A DNA stretch of 64,000 nt, from assembly GCA_022316685.1 (NCBI GenBank), contig JAKJHU010000026.1, forward strand, positions 1,302,001 to 1,366,000, read 5' to 3'. Each line of letters opens with the position of its first letter. The first letter of the stretch is position 1. The notes under the pieces were generated by a model, which saw only the letters and a list, made by a program, of their open reading frames with translations, was not told where the DNA came from and ran no database searches. A program made the position numbers and the translations under genes. This document shows, piece after piece, positions 1 to 13,484 of this stretch. This DNA is from Progne subis subis. Lineage: Eukaryota; Chordata; Aves; Passeriformes; Hirundinidae.

Positions 1-540
1 ACACTCTGTCAGTATGTCACCCCCCAAGTTCACATTTCTGGTCTGAAGTTGTCGATTTTTATACACTGGATTGCTGAGAGAAAATCAGGACCCCGAGGTT
101 CCCTCTTCCGAGGCAGCTCCATTAGATATTCATGTTCGGGTTCTGGTGTGGTTGAATGGATTTGCGCTGGAGAACAATGTCGTGATTGCTGTGTCCAGGT
201 GCAGTGTAGAGACGTTAATGTCGGGAGGTGACGGATAAGATATCGATCTGATGTAATCATTCGGTTCTCTGGGTTCTCCATCTCCCTTTTCTGTTGTTTT
301 TGTTCTCCTCTAACGATTCCTGGCAGAAGTTTTCTCGTGTCCCTTTTCGTGTAATTCTTGGCATAGTTTTCTCACGTCCCTCCCGTGCAATCTCTAGCAA
401 AAGAATTCCTTGTGCCCCTCTCCGTGCTGTTTCAGTCCCAGTTAACCCGTTGTATACTTGATTAAAAATAAAACTTACATTTACAGAGAATGAATTACAT
501 ATTATAACATTTAACACGAATTAACTTTAGGACATATATC
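1..540. repeat. Possible LTR-like repeat fragment, unidentified
   Basis: This stretch has no coding signal I recognise. It has a TTTTATA-like box near 57, C/T-rich sequence with a three-copy tandem repeat, and an AATAAA near 466-472 followed by ACA. TATA-like box, pyrimidine-rich body and polyadenylation hexamer about 400 bp later are what a retroviral LTR would show. I cannot name a family or find clean TG...CA ends, and the left edge is cut by the window. It could equally be ordinary intergenic or intronic sequence. Confidence 0.25.
316..428 (+). repeat. Three-copy imperfect tandem repeat, about 38 bp unit
   Basis: Three adjacent copies are visible at 316-353, 354-389 and 390-428. Each runs from a TTC(C/T)TGGCA-like start through GTTTTCTC and GTCCC to CCGTG or TCGTG. 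Copies 1 and 2 are close; copy 3 is more diverged. Tandem repeats of this size are common in LTR U3 regions, which fits the surrounding weak LTR call but does not prove it. Confidence 0.7.
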
Positions 541-3500
541 ACACCCTTCATGCATGACGTCTTCTGCCTCTCCTCAGGTACTTCACCTGCCCTGCCTCGC
601 ACATCCCCTGCTTCCATAGCTCGTTCTTCTCTTGCCTGGATGCAGCCTGGATGCACCTGCAGCCCTTGCCCCGGCTGCTGCTGTTTGTCTTCCGGTGCTG
701 CACAGGAGCGCAGCAGCGGGAGGTGGCTGCGCTGGTCACGGAGGTGAATCACCATCCAGTGCTGCATTCTTCTCCCATCACTAACTCCTGCCTCTCTTTC
801 CATCTTGAGAGGGACAGCTTCAGCGTGACAAAGCATTCAGCACTGGGTGGCCGCAGGCTGCTACAGGGGATACTGTGTAGGTAAAAGGACTGTAAAGATC
901 TGCTAATGGCTAGCTGGTGGGAGAGCTCTGAGGCACTCCAGGGGGACTGCACAGGGTATGGCCTTGTGGTGTGCAGGCTTGGTGTAAATCTGGAAAGAAA
1001 TAGGGAAAGCATGTGGCTCTAGATTTTATGCCTTTTCTGCTGTTTCCATAGGTCTTGAAAGATTCTTAACACTTAATTGTTTTAAGTTTTTTACAGCGTG
1101 TTGAAAACTTAGTCTTCCCAATACTTCCTAGTATTAATAGTGGTATCCTAAAATTGTATGCGGCTTGGCTGTTGGGTGGGTTGCGTGTAGATACTGTTTC
1201 TGTGATCAGTTTCCTTAGCCCCTGGTCATCTACTCTTACCTTTCATAGCACTTTTTTCATGCTTGCAGGAATAAAAAGAATATTTGCAATTTTTCATTGC
1301 TACTTGAGGAATAAATGTCTTCAATAAAAATTACGGAGGTTTCTGCTGACTAGTAATTATTATATCTTTGTCCCAGCATTACATAGTTCTAAAATTAAGC
1401 TATAAATATCATACTTGCAGTCATTTGCCAGGGAGAGCTGTAAGTGAATTTCAAGCATTGTTTTTGGATTGTTGTTAAGCGTCCTAGGTGAAGTCACCTG
1501 CAGGGAAAAGCATTCCAAAAGCCTTCTTTTGTGAGACTGGCAGGAAAGCTGTTGGAAGGATTTGGTTAGCACAGGAGACAAGAGTGTGGCCTCAGCTAAA
1601 CCAGCTCTCCTAATTTAGGGTGGCAAGAAGTCTTAAAGCTGATTTGGCACTCAGCAGAAAGAGCCTGCTGAGAAAGAGGATAAAAAGGATCTTCACCTTA
1701 GGATGTAATTCAGTTTGCAATTCAGAAACAGTGCCAGATTGGGCTTCCTGGCCACTCATGCTGGTTCCTATGCATGCTGGATTTGAACAAAACTGAGTCA
1801 GTATAAGACCTTCTCCCCACACCCCCATCTTTTCAGCAGATTATACTCTTTGGCTGGATCAGTTCCCTGCTGCTTTTCATCATGCAGCTGCACAAATACT
1901 TCTGTTGGCACAACAGTGGGAGCAGTGTAGGTGCAGGAATGAGCCACTAGGAACATGGACCCTTTGGATCAGCTTAGGGATCCATCAGCCACAGTCTGCA
2001 TCTTCACTCTGTTAAAGTAGAGGAAAAGTCTCATGATGAGGCTTACGTGAAAGCTTGACTTCCAGGTCTAGAGGGCTATGTGTGTAGTCAAGAGTTTTAC
2101 CTTGCACAAGCTTCTAAGATATATCAATGTATTTCAGTTGAATCTCATTTTAGGTGGAGGAGGCTAGACATCTGAAAATGCCATACTGTGTTGATGACTT
2201 TGCTGTGACTTGATAATCGCTGAGATGCCCTCTGTAACCATTGCTGCAGCCCTTGAATAAAACTATCTGTGGCATGCAGAAGGTATTTCTGATAGTCTTG
2301 ACGGACTGCTGCAAAATAGTCCACAGATGCTTTTAGTACCTCTGTAGATGGACGAGCTGAAGATAGAACATTGGCTTCATTTGGGTGCTTTTGTTCTGCT
2401 GATGTAGTGAAAATGGATCTTGTTTGATTGCGTGGAAAGCTTAGCTTGTCTGATCATTGAGGGTAGTAGGGACTGTGGGATTGGAGCGCTGTTGAGTGGG
2501 GTAGACAGTACCTGATTTCTTCTTGCTGTAAAAGTCCTTGTAAGCTATGCTTGTTAGGGTGAGATCCTTCTGAATAAATTCAGCTAAACATGCAATCCAT
2601 TACTCTATCAAATGATAAATTTAGATAAGATTCCTTGATAAATAGTGTCTCCAACTACTTAAACAGTGACAACTGGCTTTAATTTGTTTCTGCACCGTTG
2701 GTGTCCAAGTATGTTCCCATTTTGTTCAGCACTGGTAGGGGTGGCGTTTTACACTTTCTCTGTTAATATATTCTTTTTTTTTTTTCCCCATAACTAGTGT
2801 GTGGAGATACTTAAAGGGATGAAGCAAACATTAAAACACATGGTTTGTCAGTGGGCTGAATATGGTGAAAGTAATGTGAGAGGACTAAACTGAGATGTGA
2901 AAAGTAACACTTGGGTGTCTGATGGTTCAGTATCATCAGGTCAAGTAATATCTAACATGCAATTGGCAGGAGCATGGCTGGTCAGGTACTCAGTGAAGAG
3001 GCATCTTTCAAAAAACTGTTTCCAAAAAGTCACTTGTGATGTTCAGAATGGGATGTTTAATTGCCTGTTGATGACTGGATTGTTGCACCTCTTTAGCTGG
3101 TGCTTAGGAGCTCCTTGAGAGCCAGTAGCTGTGAGACTTCTACTTGCTTTGCCCTCAAAGGGCATTAACTTTCTGGAAATAGATTTTAGAAAGAATGTTC
3201 CATGTAAATTTTAAGTGGACCCTTGAACGGTATCCCTACAGTGATGCAAGATGTATTTTAAGGGACTGACTCACTTTTGAAATTCTGCCAACATTCTGCA
3301 AAGAGGAGGATTCTGAGTAATATCAGTTAGAAAATAAATCTACAGGGACTGGTAATAGAAGAGAAATTTTTTCCCTATATCTCCAATAAGTTGGGTATTG
3401 TCTGAGGCTGAAGCTCTGTCTACCAATGTGTTTAGCATAGTTGAAGAAGAAGACCAAGTTTTTTTTCTAGGATTTCTTTTTTCCGAAGAGATTTCAGGAT

Positions 3501-5090
3501 TTTTTGAAATTAGCTTGGTATTCAAAAAGTATGGAAAAGTAAGAAAAAAAGTTCTCTTTTACTTGAGAAATCCCACCTGTAAATACAGTCTAAGCAGAGT
3601 AAAGAGTTTCAGATGAAAACTAATATAAAAGCTGTTCTTAGGAAGGTGTTACTGAATCTACCTGCACATAAGAAAATTGGACTCCTTAGCAGTACTGGAA
3701 GCTACTCAAGCCAGTGCATGAAACAAAAAAGTAAAGCAGTGTCAGTTAAGCTAAACTATGAAATTTAGCTCAAATTTTGTGTTTCTGCCAGGCTGAAGTG
3801 GAAAACAGCTTTATTTTTCATGTTTTGTATTAAAGCAGGAGCATAACTAGTACCGTCACTGCCAGCTGCTACCGGCATAGCTGTGTGCAGTTTTGGATAT
3901 GCATCCTGTCCAAGTACTGGCTTTGTGCATTTTCCTGAGCTCTGGGCTGAAGCACTTTGTAGCTCCCATGTTGTTGAATGCTATGGGAGAGAAATACACA
4001 GTTTTGGCTTTGTGACCTATCCTGTATATGGTTCGTAGACATTTCTTTTGGCTGTGAAGCCTTATTTTCAGTTCAGAATTAGAAAAGGAGAAGACATTGG
4101 TGCTGTACTTCATGACCCAGAACTGTACCCTAGTTCTTATTAATAAAAAGGAGACCTGGGACAGCCTTATTCCCTCTGATATTTTCCTGTCTTCCTCATT
4201 TCATTTTATGTTAAAAACAATTTAAACATCACTTTAAGTGAACAAGCTTTCTTGGGCTGTATATCAAAGAAAAAAATATAGTTAATAGCTTTTTATAATA
4301 ATCACACTGCTTAGACAGAAGATAGTTCCTGCTGATAATTAGATACGTATTACTCAAGACAATGGAAATTGGGGTGTGGGGAGAGGTGAGGAGGGACTAA
4401 GGAGTATTTTTTGTTTTCCCTACCCAGTTATACCTCCAGTTCATGGCCTCTTTAAGTTCCTCAAAATGAGAATAGTCTTTATGGAATTGTTGACCTTTTG
4501 GCTTTGAACTTCTTGAACTCTTGCACAGTGGTATGGAAACCTGAAAAAATCGTAGTCTGTATGTCAAGATTTGCTTCATGTACACAAAATGTGTGGGTAG
4601 GGAAGCAAGAAGAAAAGTTGAACCAATGTGTGGATTGTGGTGTTTAGCTTCTGCACCAAGATATGTTGGGTTGGCAATTTCAGGTGTTCTTTATCAGGTG
4701 ACACATGTATATCAGCTGCCTAAATAATATTTTCCAGAATTCTGTTTGTGTTTAGAAGCTTATGACAACATTAGGTTTGAGCCTGTTACTGTGAAGGGAA
4801 CTCTGATTCTGTTAAGAGTAACTCAACTTTCTTCATTATATTAGATGGTCTAGGAGCACTGTGAGAATGGGGTGGAAGCCACAGGAGCCAATGTTGTGAT
4901 CTTTCTTCCAGAAAGATCTAGAGAAATGGTACTGTGATGATAACTAATTTGCATGGAAAGCTTATCTCCAGGGTGGGGGAAACTTAACTATAAAAAGAGT
5001 GAGGTCTGTGCACATGTGCTCCTCAGGACCCTAGACTTCCCAGCTAGATTAACACTGAAGCCAGCACTGGTGATCCCTTTTTTTCCTCTT
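541..5090. other. Non-coding stretch, no gene seen
   Basis: Short open frames on both strands look like chance ORFs: AT-rich, no family resemblance, no consistent splice structure. The part from 545 to 890 is more GC-rich (CTG/CCTG-rich) and ends at a donor-like TAG|GTAAAA near 880. It could be a non-coding RNA exon, but nothing else supports that. A T run lies at about 2771-2784. This is either TRIO intron 1 or sequence upstream of the gene; the window cannot decide. Confidence 0.6.
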
Positions 5091-5098
5091 CATTCCTT

Positions 5099-5133
5099 TC
5101 TCTCTCTCTCCCTCCCTCCCTCCCTCCCTCCCT
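5099..5133 (+). repeat. Pyrimidine microsatellite, (TC)n then (CCCT)n
   Basis: A TCTCTC run passes into repeated CCCT units, giving a pure pyrimidine tract of about 35 bases. Confidence 0.85.
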
Positions 5134-6592
5134 AATTCATCTCTCTTCCTTTTCACCCTATCTCTTTATCCAAAACCTACTGCCATGTGCTGATGTAGGG
5201 ACTAACATACTGATTTCCATGCCAAGTGTGTAGTGACTAATAAAACTTTTAAAGATTTTGTGGGCCTTCTGACTTTTGCCTTCCTTTCAACCATGACTAT
5301 CTATGAATCTTAGGTGCTCCCATCCCCTTATGGGTCAGATGTCACATGGGTTGACAGTTCATAAGGAAGGTTTCCAAGGAAACCTGATCTTAATTGTTTG
5401 GGTGCTTGCTTGATCACTTCAGTGTCTATGTATAGTTTGGTTGGGAAGTTGTGTTTTACTTGTTTCAGTCTAGCTTTAGCAGATTAAATCTCTATATGCC
5501 TAGATAGCTTAGTTCGGCAAACCCTTGTTTGATGGTATCATGGGAGGAACAATAAAAATAAGTTCTTATGATTTTTTTAAGTCTAAACAAAAATATTTTA
5601 AACTGAAATAGCATGAGCTAAACAGCAGCAGCTGCCATTATACAGTTGCTTTATAGACTAAAGCCATAGAAGATGCTAACAGTTCGGAATGTATTCAAGT
5701 GTGAAAGACATACAAAACCTTAACTGGAGGAAAGGACTGAAGTCTCTGGTTGGGCTTCACTGTGTCCAGTGGGTTTGTGTTTGCAAGATTAACCTTAAGC
5801 TTGCTGATGGTCTTGCTGGCTGATGGGTGCACGTGTGAGAAAGCTGCTGTTGAGTCAAGCTCAGGGCTGAAGGTAACTGAGATGTTGGAACTCTCTGGAG
5901 TAGCCAGTAGTAACATTGTCAAGGAAGTGGCCAGTTCTGGAAAAACAAAGCCTTTTCCTATGCTTTTTGGCTTGTGTTATAGACAAACTTCTGAACAAAG
6001 AGGAGATAAATATCCAAACTCCAACTCTCTCCCTAGCAGAAATGGCATTTTATGTTTATTTGTTTTTAATTACACTGTTTTATACTGGAGTTTTCTGAAC
6101 TATCTCACTGCTGTGTTTCTGGGCTCTAAAGTCGTCGTGGGGTTTAAATAGAATAGTTTAGAATGAAGTTTGTAAAACAATGCTTTTTATCAGTTGAGTG
6201 TAAGAGTGTATAAGAAGAAATGATAGATGCAGGCAAGAGGTTAAAAATCCTAAGTTTATAAATGTGTTTTCCACCTGTTCATAATCCATAAATTCAGTCT
6301 TAATGGATTTAGGTTTCAAAGAGGATTTAATGTGTCCTGTAAACGGGAGCCTTTTCATTTTTGCATACATAAGAGAATTTTGTGTGAAATCCATTGTCTT
6401 AAAAAGAATTGTTGGCTGTTTAGTTCAGCTGTGAGTTTATGTAGGTTATCCAGTGATTATCTTGATGACTTACACTAGTGCCTTGAAAGGTACAATCTGC
6501 CTATAGGTGAATAAAAAGGCCATTCACTATTGCACTTGTTTTACAAATCTTCTAGCCTTTATAAATGACTATTACTGTAGGTCTAGTATAGT

Positions 6593-6658
6593 GATTTTTT
6601 TTTTTTTTTCTCAGTGAAATTTCTGTGTATGATTTTTTTTTCCTCAGTGAAATTTCAG
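6593..6658 (+). repeat. Short tandem duplication of a T-run plus CTCAGTGAAATTT
   Basis: GA-T(n)-CTCAGTGAAATTTC occurs twice in succession, at 6593-6630 and 6631-6658. The two copies differ in T-run length, suggesting a local slippage or duplication event. Confidence 0.7.
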
Positions 6659-9600
6659 AAGGTTTTCAGTTGCAGTGCAATGGTTGGTAAGCCAAGGGGA
6701 AAAAAAAAAAAAAAAAGATAGTAGTTCAAATAGAAATTATTGGGGGTGGAATATATTTGGGTGAAGCTCAAAGGTTAGTGTTTGGTTTCTCCTTGTGTCC
6801 TGTTCCTTATGTGAACCTTTTGAAATGGAGTTTGTTTTTACTTAGATGTATCTTTGTGTAAGAATTTGTCATGTTGAAATAGCTTTGTGGATTGCTTTTG
6901 TTCAGGTCTGACCCTCTCAGCTGACTAGTGAAAGCTGGGATATAGAGTTGATCTCTCTCTTCCAGGAGTTAAAATATTTTTTTCAAACCTCAGTTTTCCC
7001 TAAGCGGTCTTGGATTCCACAAAGTCTGGGTGTGGGCTAAACAAAAACCAGTTTATTAATTGGTAAGTGGGCATTAAGAAAAAAGTCAACCAATCCAACC
7101 AGTGACAATTATTCTGGAGAACTGCGAAGTCCTTTTTTAACTGGATAACCTTTTCCATAGATGCAGTGACATGAGTTGGGTGCTCTAACATGTCAGAAAG
7201 AAATGAAAGCATCTTTCAGCTCATGTCAGTCTGATTGCATTGCTGTTAGCCTGTCTAAAGAGATTTGCTCTCTGTTGGCTTGCTTACAGTACATGCATAA
7301 TTTAATAAGATGGTGCAATTGGCACAGCTGAGAGCTGAGCTGGACGTAGAGGCTGAACTGACCTCTTGGCTCTTGATGTACCTGAAACCACCAGAATTGC
7401 ATTTAGGTTACAGGCTGTACTTTGTGCTTAACTGGTGAGTGTGGAATGAGTCTACGTAGTTGTCAAGTCAACCCTGTTCTGGATGACTTTAAAAGTCCCT
7501 TAAAGCAGATAGCTCAGAGAAGAGTCTGTACTTGGAGAAATAGGGATTCCTTTGTAAAGGTTAGGAAATGATTCCAAGAGTACATGAAAGCTCAGTATTT
7601 TACTGCCATAAAAACATAGGAAAATACTATAGATTTTTGTTCCCTGCTTAAATCTCACATTCCCTTGCCCCCAAGCCAAACAAATAAACAAAAGCCCCAA
7701 ACAAAATCAGATCTTTACTCTGTGAATATTGAGTCTTGAACATGAGCTAGTATTTAATAAGGCAGAGGATACCAAAGGCATTTTATTATGTTTTTTTAAT
7801 TTAACCTAAGATTTGATTAAGTGTCGTGGAAAATTTCTAGGTATGTTTGCAGGGAATTTTGCATGTTTGAGACATTTTCTTAGAAAAACTGGAAAAGAAT
7901 TATGTAGAACTTTCAAAGTCTACACAGAATTTTTAAGCATTAGTGATACATACTGATCAGGCACACAGAGCTGAATGTTAGATTGTGTGTTATGGTTGGC
8001 ATTTCACGCTCCAAAATTAATCTCTCAAAGTTCATTTTAGATGTTATGTTTTTTCAAGACTTTAAAGAACTTTGTTAATGTAATTTTTACCTCTAGTCAT
8101 AAATTCATTTTCTCTGAGTAGGAGTTTCACACAAAAATGTATGCTTAACTTCATCTCTCTTACAAAGCATACCTTTTGCCAAGAGGTTTTTTTTGGGGGG
8201 ATTGCAGGTTGGGAAAGAGGAGAAGTCATAAATTGTTATTATATTACACCTATGCTCTTGCCACAAGTAGCCAACTTTAAGACACGCCTGTTAGTTTATC
8301 TCCTTATCTGTTTAAAACAAACAAACCTTTGCTAATTTCCCTGAAATACATCCAGAGATAATCTGTCATTGCAATTTGATCTGAAATTTACAATAAAAAT
8401 AGTTCAAACATTAAACAAAAGAACTTTTAAAGGCAGAGAGATAATTTAGAGATTCAATTGCAGTTTTACAAAAAGTGCTGCCATTGTCACTTGGCATTTT
8501 TTAATTCTACAGCATTACTTTAAAGCATCTTCTGGTGGTTGATATTAATTTTCAAACTTAAATATATGTCATCTCAATGGGATAGAAATGAAATAGCTAC
8601 TTCACCCCAATTAAAATATTTGTGATGTCTAAATAATGTATATATTTACAGAATCATATAAAATCTAAATGCAATTAAGCAAAGCTTCAGGGTGCTAGAA
8701 ACATTTAATGTGAGAAACAAGGTCAGCATTTATAGCATTCTTAGAGTTGAGAAGCTAGTTTTAGAAAATGAGTTATTATCAACACATTTTTAAGTCAGGT
8801 CTGATATTGATGTTTAAAAATGTTTTAGCTGGACAGAAATAATATTTCCAGTTATATAACGTCTGCAGAGAGAGATGCATTTCAATGGCAGATGAAATTG
8901 ATTTTTTAAAAAATAAATCAAATAAGTGTTGTGAGTGACTTGGTGGACTGACCTTCTTAATGTACATCACTGTCATTTTAATATAAAGGAAATGGAATGA
9001 GGTTAGTTGCAAGCGGATGAGGAAGAAAGTTAGATGGTGGAAACTTTTCTGCTGAAATAGGTTTCAAGTGTACAGAAGTTGGGAGGTGCCTAACCTGAAA
9101 GTTGGTAATTAAAAAAAAGTACTGTACATTGCAGGCAGGATTGTTATGCAGGGCTGACCCAGTAGTTAGCTGTCAGTTCTTGAGGGATGCAACTAAAATG
9201 CTTAGTACCTCATCACCTTAGTGTTATAGATGAGGATTATGTCATCTGTGGACTTGAAATGGCTCAGTTTGTCAAATCGGGGGAGCAGAATGCAGAAGCC
9301 AGTGACTATCTCTGTTTAACTGTCAGCTTACAGTGTAAAAGCCCCTGCAACAGAGCCACTGGAGTAAGGGAGATGGGCTTCCTTCCTTTTCTTTTGGCCA
9401 GAGCCTACAGTTACTGCATTGGAGGGACTACCACATGATGGAAAGAGCATCCTTTAAAAAACTATACTGAGAAGTTTTACACTAAGGTGATTTCTTGAGA
9501 GGGTGCAAAAAAATTGAGTAGTGAAAGGAAACACTATATTAAAATGTAATGTGAAACATTACATTTTTGTAATGTTCAGAACTGTAATTGTATCACTTCA

Positions 9601-9984
9601 CTGACTTCCAAAAATTGAGATAATTAGTTTTTCATGAGCGGTGTTTTGAAGGCTTTTGCAACCTGAAGTCTGTTACCATGTGTTTTCTTTGATAATCAAA
9701 CCTGCCAGATATAAATTAGTTTGGATATTTGCTTACCTGCAATTAGGAAGGATTTTCCCAACACTGAATTGCAGTATTTGGAAGACTGAAATTTCTCTCC
9801 TGTGTTGGCAAGAGGAATCGGAAACCACTTGAATGAAGTGCAGCTAAACCTATCACAGTCATAATAGCTAAAAACACTATAATAAGCAGAAGCATTTGTG
9901 AGATTATGTTTTCTGTGATATCTGCACTGATTAATACCATGTGATTAAGTAGGAATGGCAGTATCAGAACTGATCCCTCTTGGA

Positions 9985-10017
9985 CTACTACTGCTGTTTT
10001 ACATATAGCAGTAGTAG
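9985..10017. repeat. Perfect 11-bp inverted repeat (hairpin)
   Basis: CTACTACTGCT at 9985-9995 is exactly complementary to AGCAGTAGTAG at 10007-10017 across an 11-base loop. G-T and T-A pairs at the loop base could extend the stem to 13. No arm extends far enough for a typical pre-miRNA of about 60-70 nt. Confidence 0.7.
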
Positions 10018-11269
10018 AAGTCACTGTGATCAAAACCAAAACAAATGTTGAGTGTAGCATCTGACTTCAGTTGTCTTTATTTAAAGAAGAAAGTAGTTTC
10101 ACCTATTTGGCAAAATCCCTTTTAGAAGCTGTTTTACTTTGCTTCCAGTCAGGGAAGATAAATGTGTTCCTGGAAAGATGATTTATTGTGTGGGCTGTAC
10201 TTTGCAAGCATAGCATTTTTTGTCTAACCGTCCATTATGCTTATTGTATTTCTCAGTCTCCCAAGTAGAATGCCTTATTTGTCTGAAAATCTGCAACAGT
10301 TCTCCTAACGGACTATGACTGTATCTGTTGGATTTTTGGCTTGTTAAAAGGGCACAAGCAACGTTTCATACACATACCTCCAGGACTGGCCAGTTTTCTT
10401 GGATAGAATGTTTGAAATTACAGAGAGCTGCCATTCTGTCTGTTAACCTTTGGCAGAAAATTACTAAAGGGAGGTGGATGCAAGTGGTTGAACTGTTGGG
10501 TTTCCATTGACAAGAATAAATAATCCTACAGGAATTTATAATGTTTTACGAGAATCTTACAGTTTTGAACTAGATGACTGGTTAGCTCAAGATTTAATTG
10601 TTGAAAACATTGCTATGATTTAATGGTCAATAAAAGAATTTTTAGGTCTTCTTTATGTATTTACAGTGCTAGTGTCTCCTCTGTCACTTTTTTTTTTCAG
10701 AGATCAGTTTATAGGCCTGTGATACTGTTGGCATTTAACTATGCCAATCTATTGCCAATATTGCCAATCTAACTACATCTGTTTAACAACTTGCTGCAAT
10801 CACCTGGATTTTTAACAGGAAGATTATTAGTGTGATAAATACATGGGGTTTTCTGAGATGATTCATCGTTTCCTCTAATTGTTCCCTGTTTTAAGCATAA
10901 GCTTGTTTCTGGGTGAGCAAATAAGAGTATAACCATGAGGAATACATTTAGGAAATGTATTTCTAGGTGCTCAGTGGTAACTGTAGAAAGTCCATCTGTA
11001 CTCTTGGACTCCTGGACCAGGTTGTGAAAACTAACTACAGCAAGGAATATCTCCTTGCACAATGAAATCGTCATGTTTTACTTTCCTTCCCACATCCAAA
11101 GATAAAATAAACTTTCGGAGCAACCAGTTCCAGGGGAAAGGTTGAGACAGTGAGTTAAGATATGTCCAAGAAAGTTTGCTAACAGTTAATCTGCAGAAAA
11201 AAATGCCCAATAGCAATGCAAAGGGAAGCAAATGTCCAGCTAAGCTTGAAATAAGAGACAGTGATTGAG

Positions 11270-12085
11270 GGCCACAAGAAGTGCTGCTGCAACATTAACA
11301 AAAGGAGAATAAATAAGGAAAAAATGCTGCTGCTGGGTGGGGTGGATGGATTGATTTCCACTGATGCAGAGGTTGAGTTCCTCAATGCCTTCTTTTCCAC
11401 CACGACGGTCTACCAGGTGTTTGTACCTACAAAGAATATGCAAGGAGGAGAGGATCAACTAACAGTGGATTGATACAGTGTGGGGACTGCATGGTTGATA
11501 GCAGCTCTGTATAGAAATTGCTGGTTGTCCTGGTGGACAGTAGGCTGAAGATGAGCCAGCAGTGTGCTCTAGCAGTGAGGAAGGGTAACAGTGTCCTGGG
11601 CTGTCTCCACAGGAAATCAGCTAGTAGGTTGAGATGATCAGTTTTCACACCGTATTCACTCCCTGGAATATTGTGTTGAGTCCAGCTGGTGAGCCACCAG
11701 CGTTGTTGGGTTGGACACATTACCATGTGAGGGGAGGCTGAAGTTCTGTCTGGAGACAAGGCAGCTTCAGGGGTACCTAATCATAACTTTCTGATACTGA
11801 GAAAGAGGGAACTGAAAAATCATGTTCTTCGTACATATGATAGGAGGAACAAGAGACAGTCATGAGCTGAAACACGGCAGGTTTTCTCTACAAGAATAGT
11901 TGAACTCTGGAAGAAGTCACCCAGAGAGGCTGTGGAATATGGTCCTGGGAGATTTCCAGGACTCAATTGCATTAAAACCTGAGCAACCTAGTCTGACCTC
12001 AGAGCTGATCCTGCTTTGAGCAGGAGACTGAGCTGTGAGCCTCCGAAAGTTCCTTCCAGTCTGAGCCATTCTGTGTTTGGAACCA
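11270..12085 (+). mobile_element. CR1 LINE fragment, 5'-truncated and internally deleted
   Basis: The left part (about 11280-11420) translates to a block ending in FLNAFF, which resembles the CR1 ORF2 linker ahead of the reverse transcriptase. At about 11520 the sequence jumps to the post-RT region, with a reading close to LVVLVDSRLKMSQQCAL. It then runs to the CR1 3' end: CCTAGTCTGACCTCAGAGCT, TTTGAGCAGGAGACTG, and CATTCTGTG at about 12066-12074. The reverse transcriptase core is therefore missing. Full-length bird CR1 is about 4.5 kb, so this is a dead fragment with many substitutions. The family call is from memory of CR1 consensus features. Confidence 0.8.
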
Positions 12086-13484
12086 GGATCCACGTTACAC
12101 AGAGCCAATGGGAGCTGCTTTGGCTTTCAGGGTCCTAAAATGGACTCAGGTACCCTCGTTACCTGAGAATTTTTGGTTTACTTGTTTCAAGTTACAGGCT
12201 TCTGTTCACCTAAAGGGTATAGAAAGAATTTCAATATTCACTGACGTTTAATGTTTTTAAGCAAGAATGTACTGAGAATGAAATTCAAATAAGATTTAAT
12301 ATTTAAAAAAAGGTTTGCAGAATGAGAATTGCTTCTATGACTAGTAAAAAGTTTACCTGTAACTTGCAAATCCAAATCTCTTACATGCTCATGTAAACTA
12401 AAAAGAATGGTTTATGATTTAGAAATTTTACTGGGAAAAATGGAGTAAATTCTAACTTGATGATTTAATACTGCCATGATGCTTTAAGAAAAAATAGAAC
12501 ACTAACATGGGGATGAGACTCTATGAAAGGACACAGAAAATGAGGACAGTGTTCAGTTTATAGCTTCACCACGTATGCTGGTGCTTTCGCTAGGTATGCA
12601 GGCTGTTGCAACAGGATGTGGGTTTGTTCCTTGGAGATGTGTCTGTGTGTGCCGAGGGGTGAGCCAGCGGCTGGTGGTGGTCTCTCAGGGTTACAGGCAG
12701 ATGCAGCTGGGCTCCTTCCTCCCTGTGGAAGCCAGGCTGTGCCAGGCGCTTGCTGGGTAGAAGGGAATAGTTGCAGGCCTGGCCCAAAAGTGCCTGCCAT
12801 TGCAAATGAAAGAGTTTGCTATGTGATCCGTGTTTAGCTTGGAGTTCGGTAGCATGCATGAGACGGTCTTTTTTTTCCCCCAATTCTTTGGGGGAAAATA
12901 GTTTCTTTGATAGGTTTGCCCACATGATGTTGGCAGGGCCAGCTGTAGTACTACACAGATACTTACTGGCCTGTCACAGTGAGCTGCATTCATGTTCAGC
13001 AGTAAACCCTGGCACCCTGTTCTAAGTTGAATTGCTTACATAGTTGGCATAGTCTTACTGAAGTAATTGCTGATGTATGGAGCAGTGTTTTGTGGTAAAA
13101 CGCTCTTTCAAGTGCCTGAGTCATGTTAGAGGCATGTTGTCTGGAAACGACTGAAAGAGATTCCTTGTTGGTTTCCTTTGTACTCTCATTTCCTGAAGAA
13201 GAATGAGGGGTTTATTAATTTTCTTTTTGTGTACACTGACATGGAATTGTGGCGGCCCTCAGCTAGGACAGGCTGTGTCCCAGGTTAGTTGGGAAAGGTA
13301 TTAGTGGTGCGGATTGACACGCTGACTGTGACACAGAGCAAATGCTTTCCCTTTTGTGTAGCTGGCTGCCAGTGACACGCTTTCTGATACGTGCATCAGG
13401 AAGCGTTTTGCTGCATGATGAGCGCAGGAAAACGGTAGAAGGAGATTCTGTCTTTCTTGATTTCCTTAAAAAAGTCTTTTCTTA

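Larger units (their letters stand above)
5135..11265. other. Non-coding stretch with minor repeats, no gene seen
   Basis: No exon or RNA gene is recognisable. Visible items are a short T-rich duplication (6593-6658), an A run at about 6700-6717 and a hairpin at 9985-10017. A 133-codon open frame at 5750-6151 (+) and a 105-codon one at 9743-10060 (-) are the longest here. Neither resembles a protein family I know. Confidence 0.6.

Noticed and set aside
5750..6151. 133-codon + strand frame with a hydrophobic start
   Set aside because: No recognised domain, no splice or promoter context. The opposite strand is also open over part of it, which points to low stop density rather than coding.
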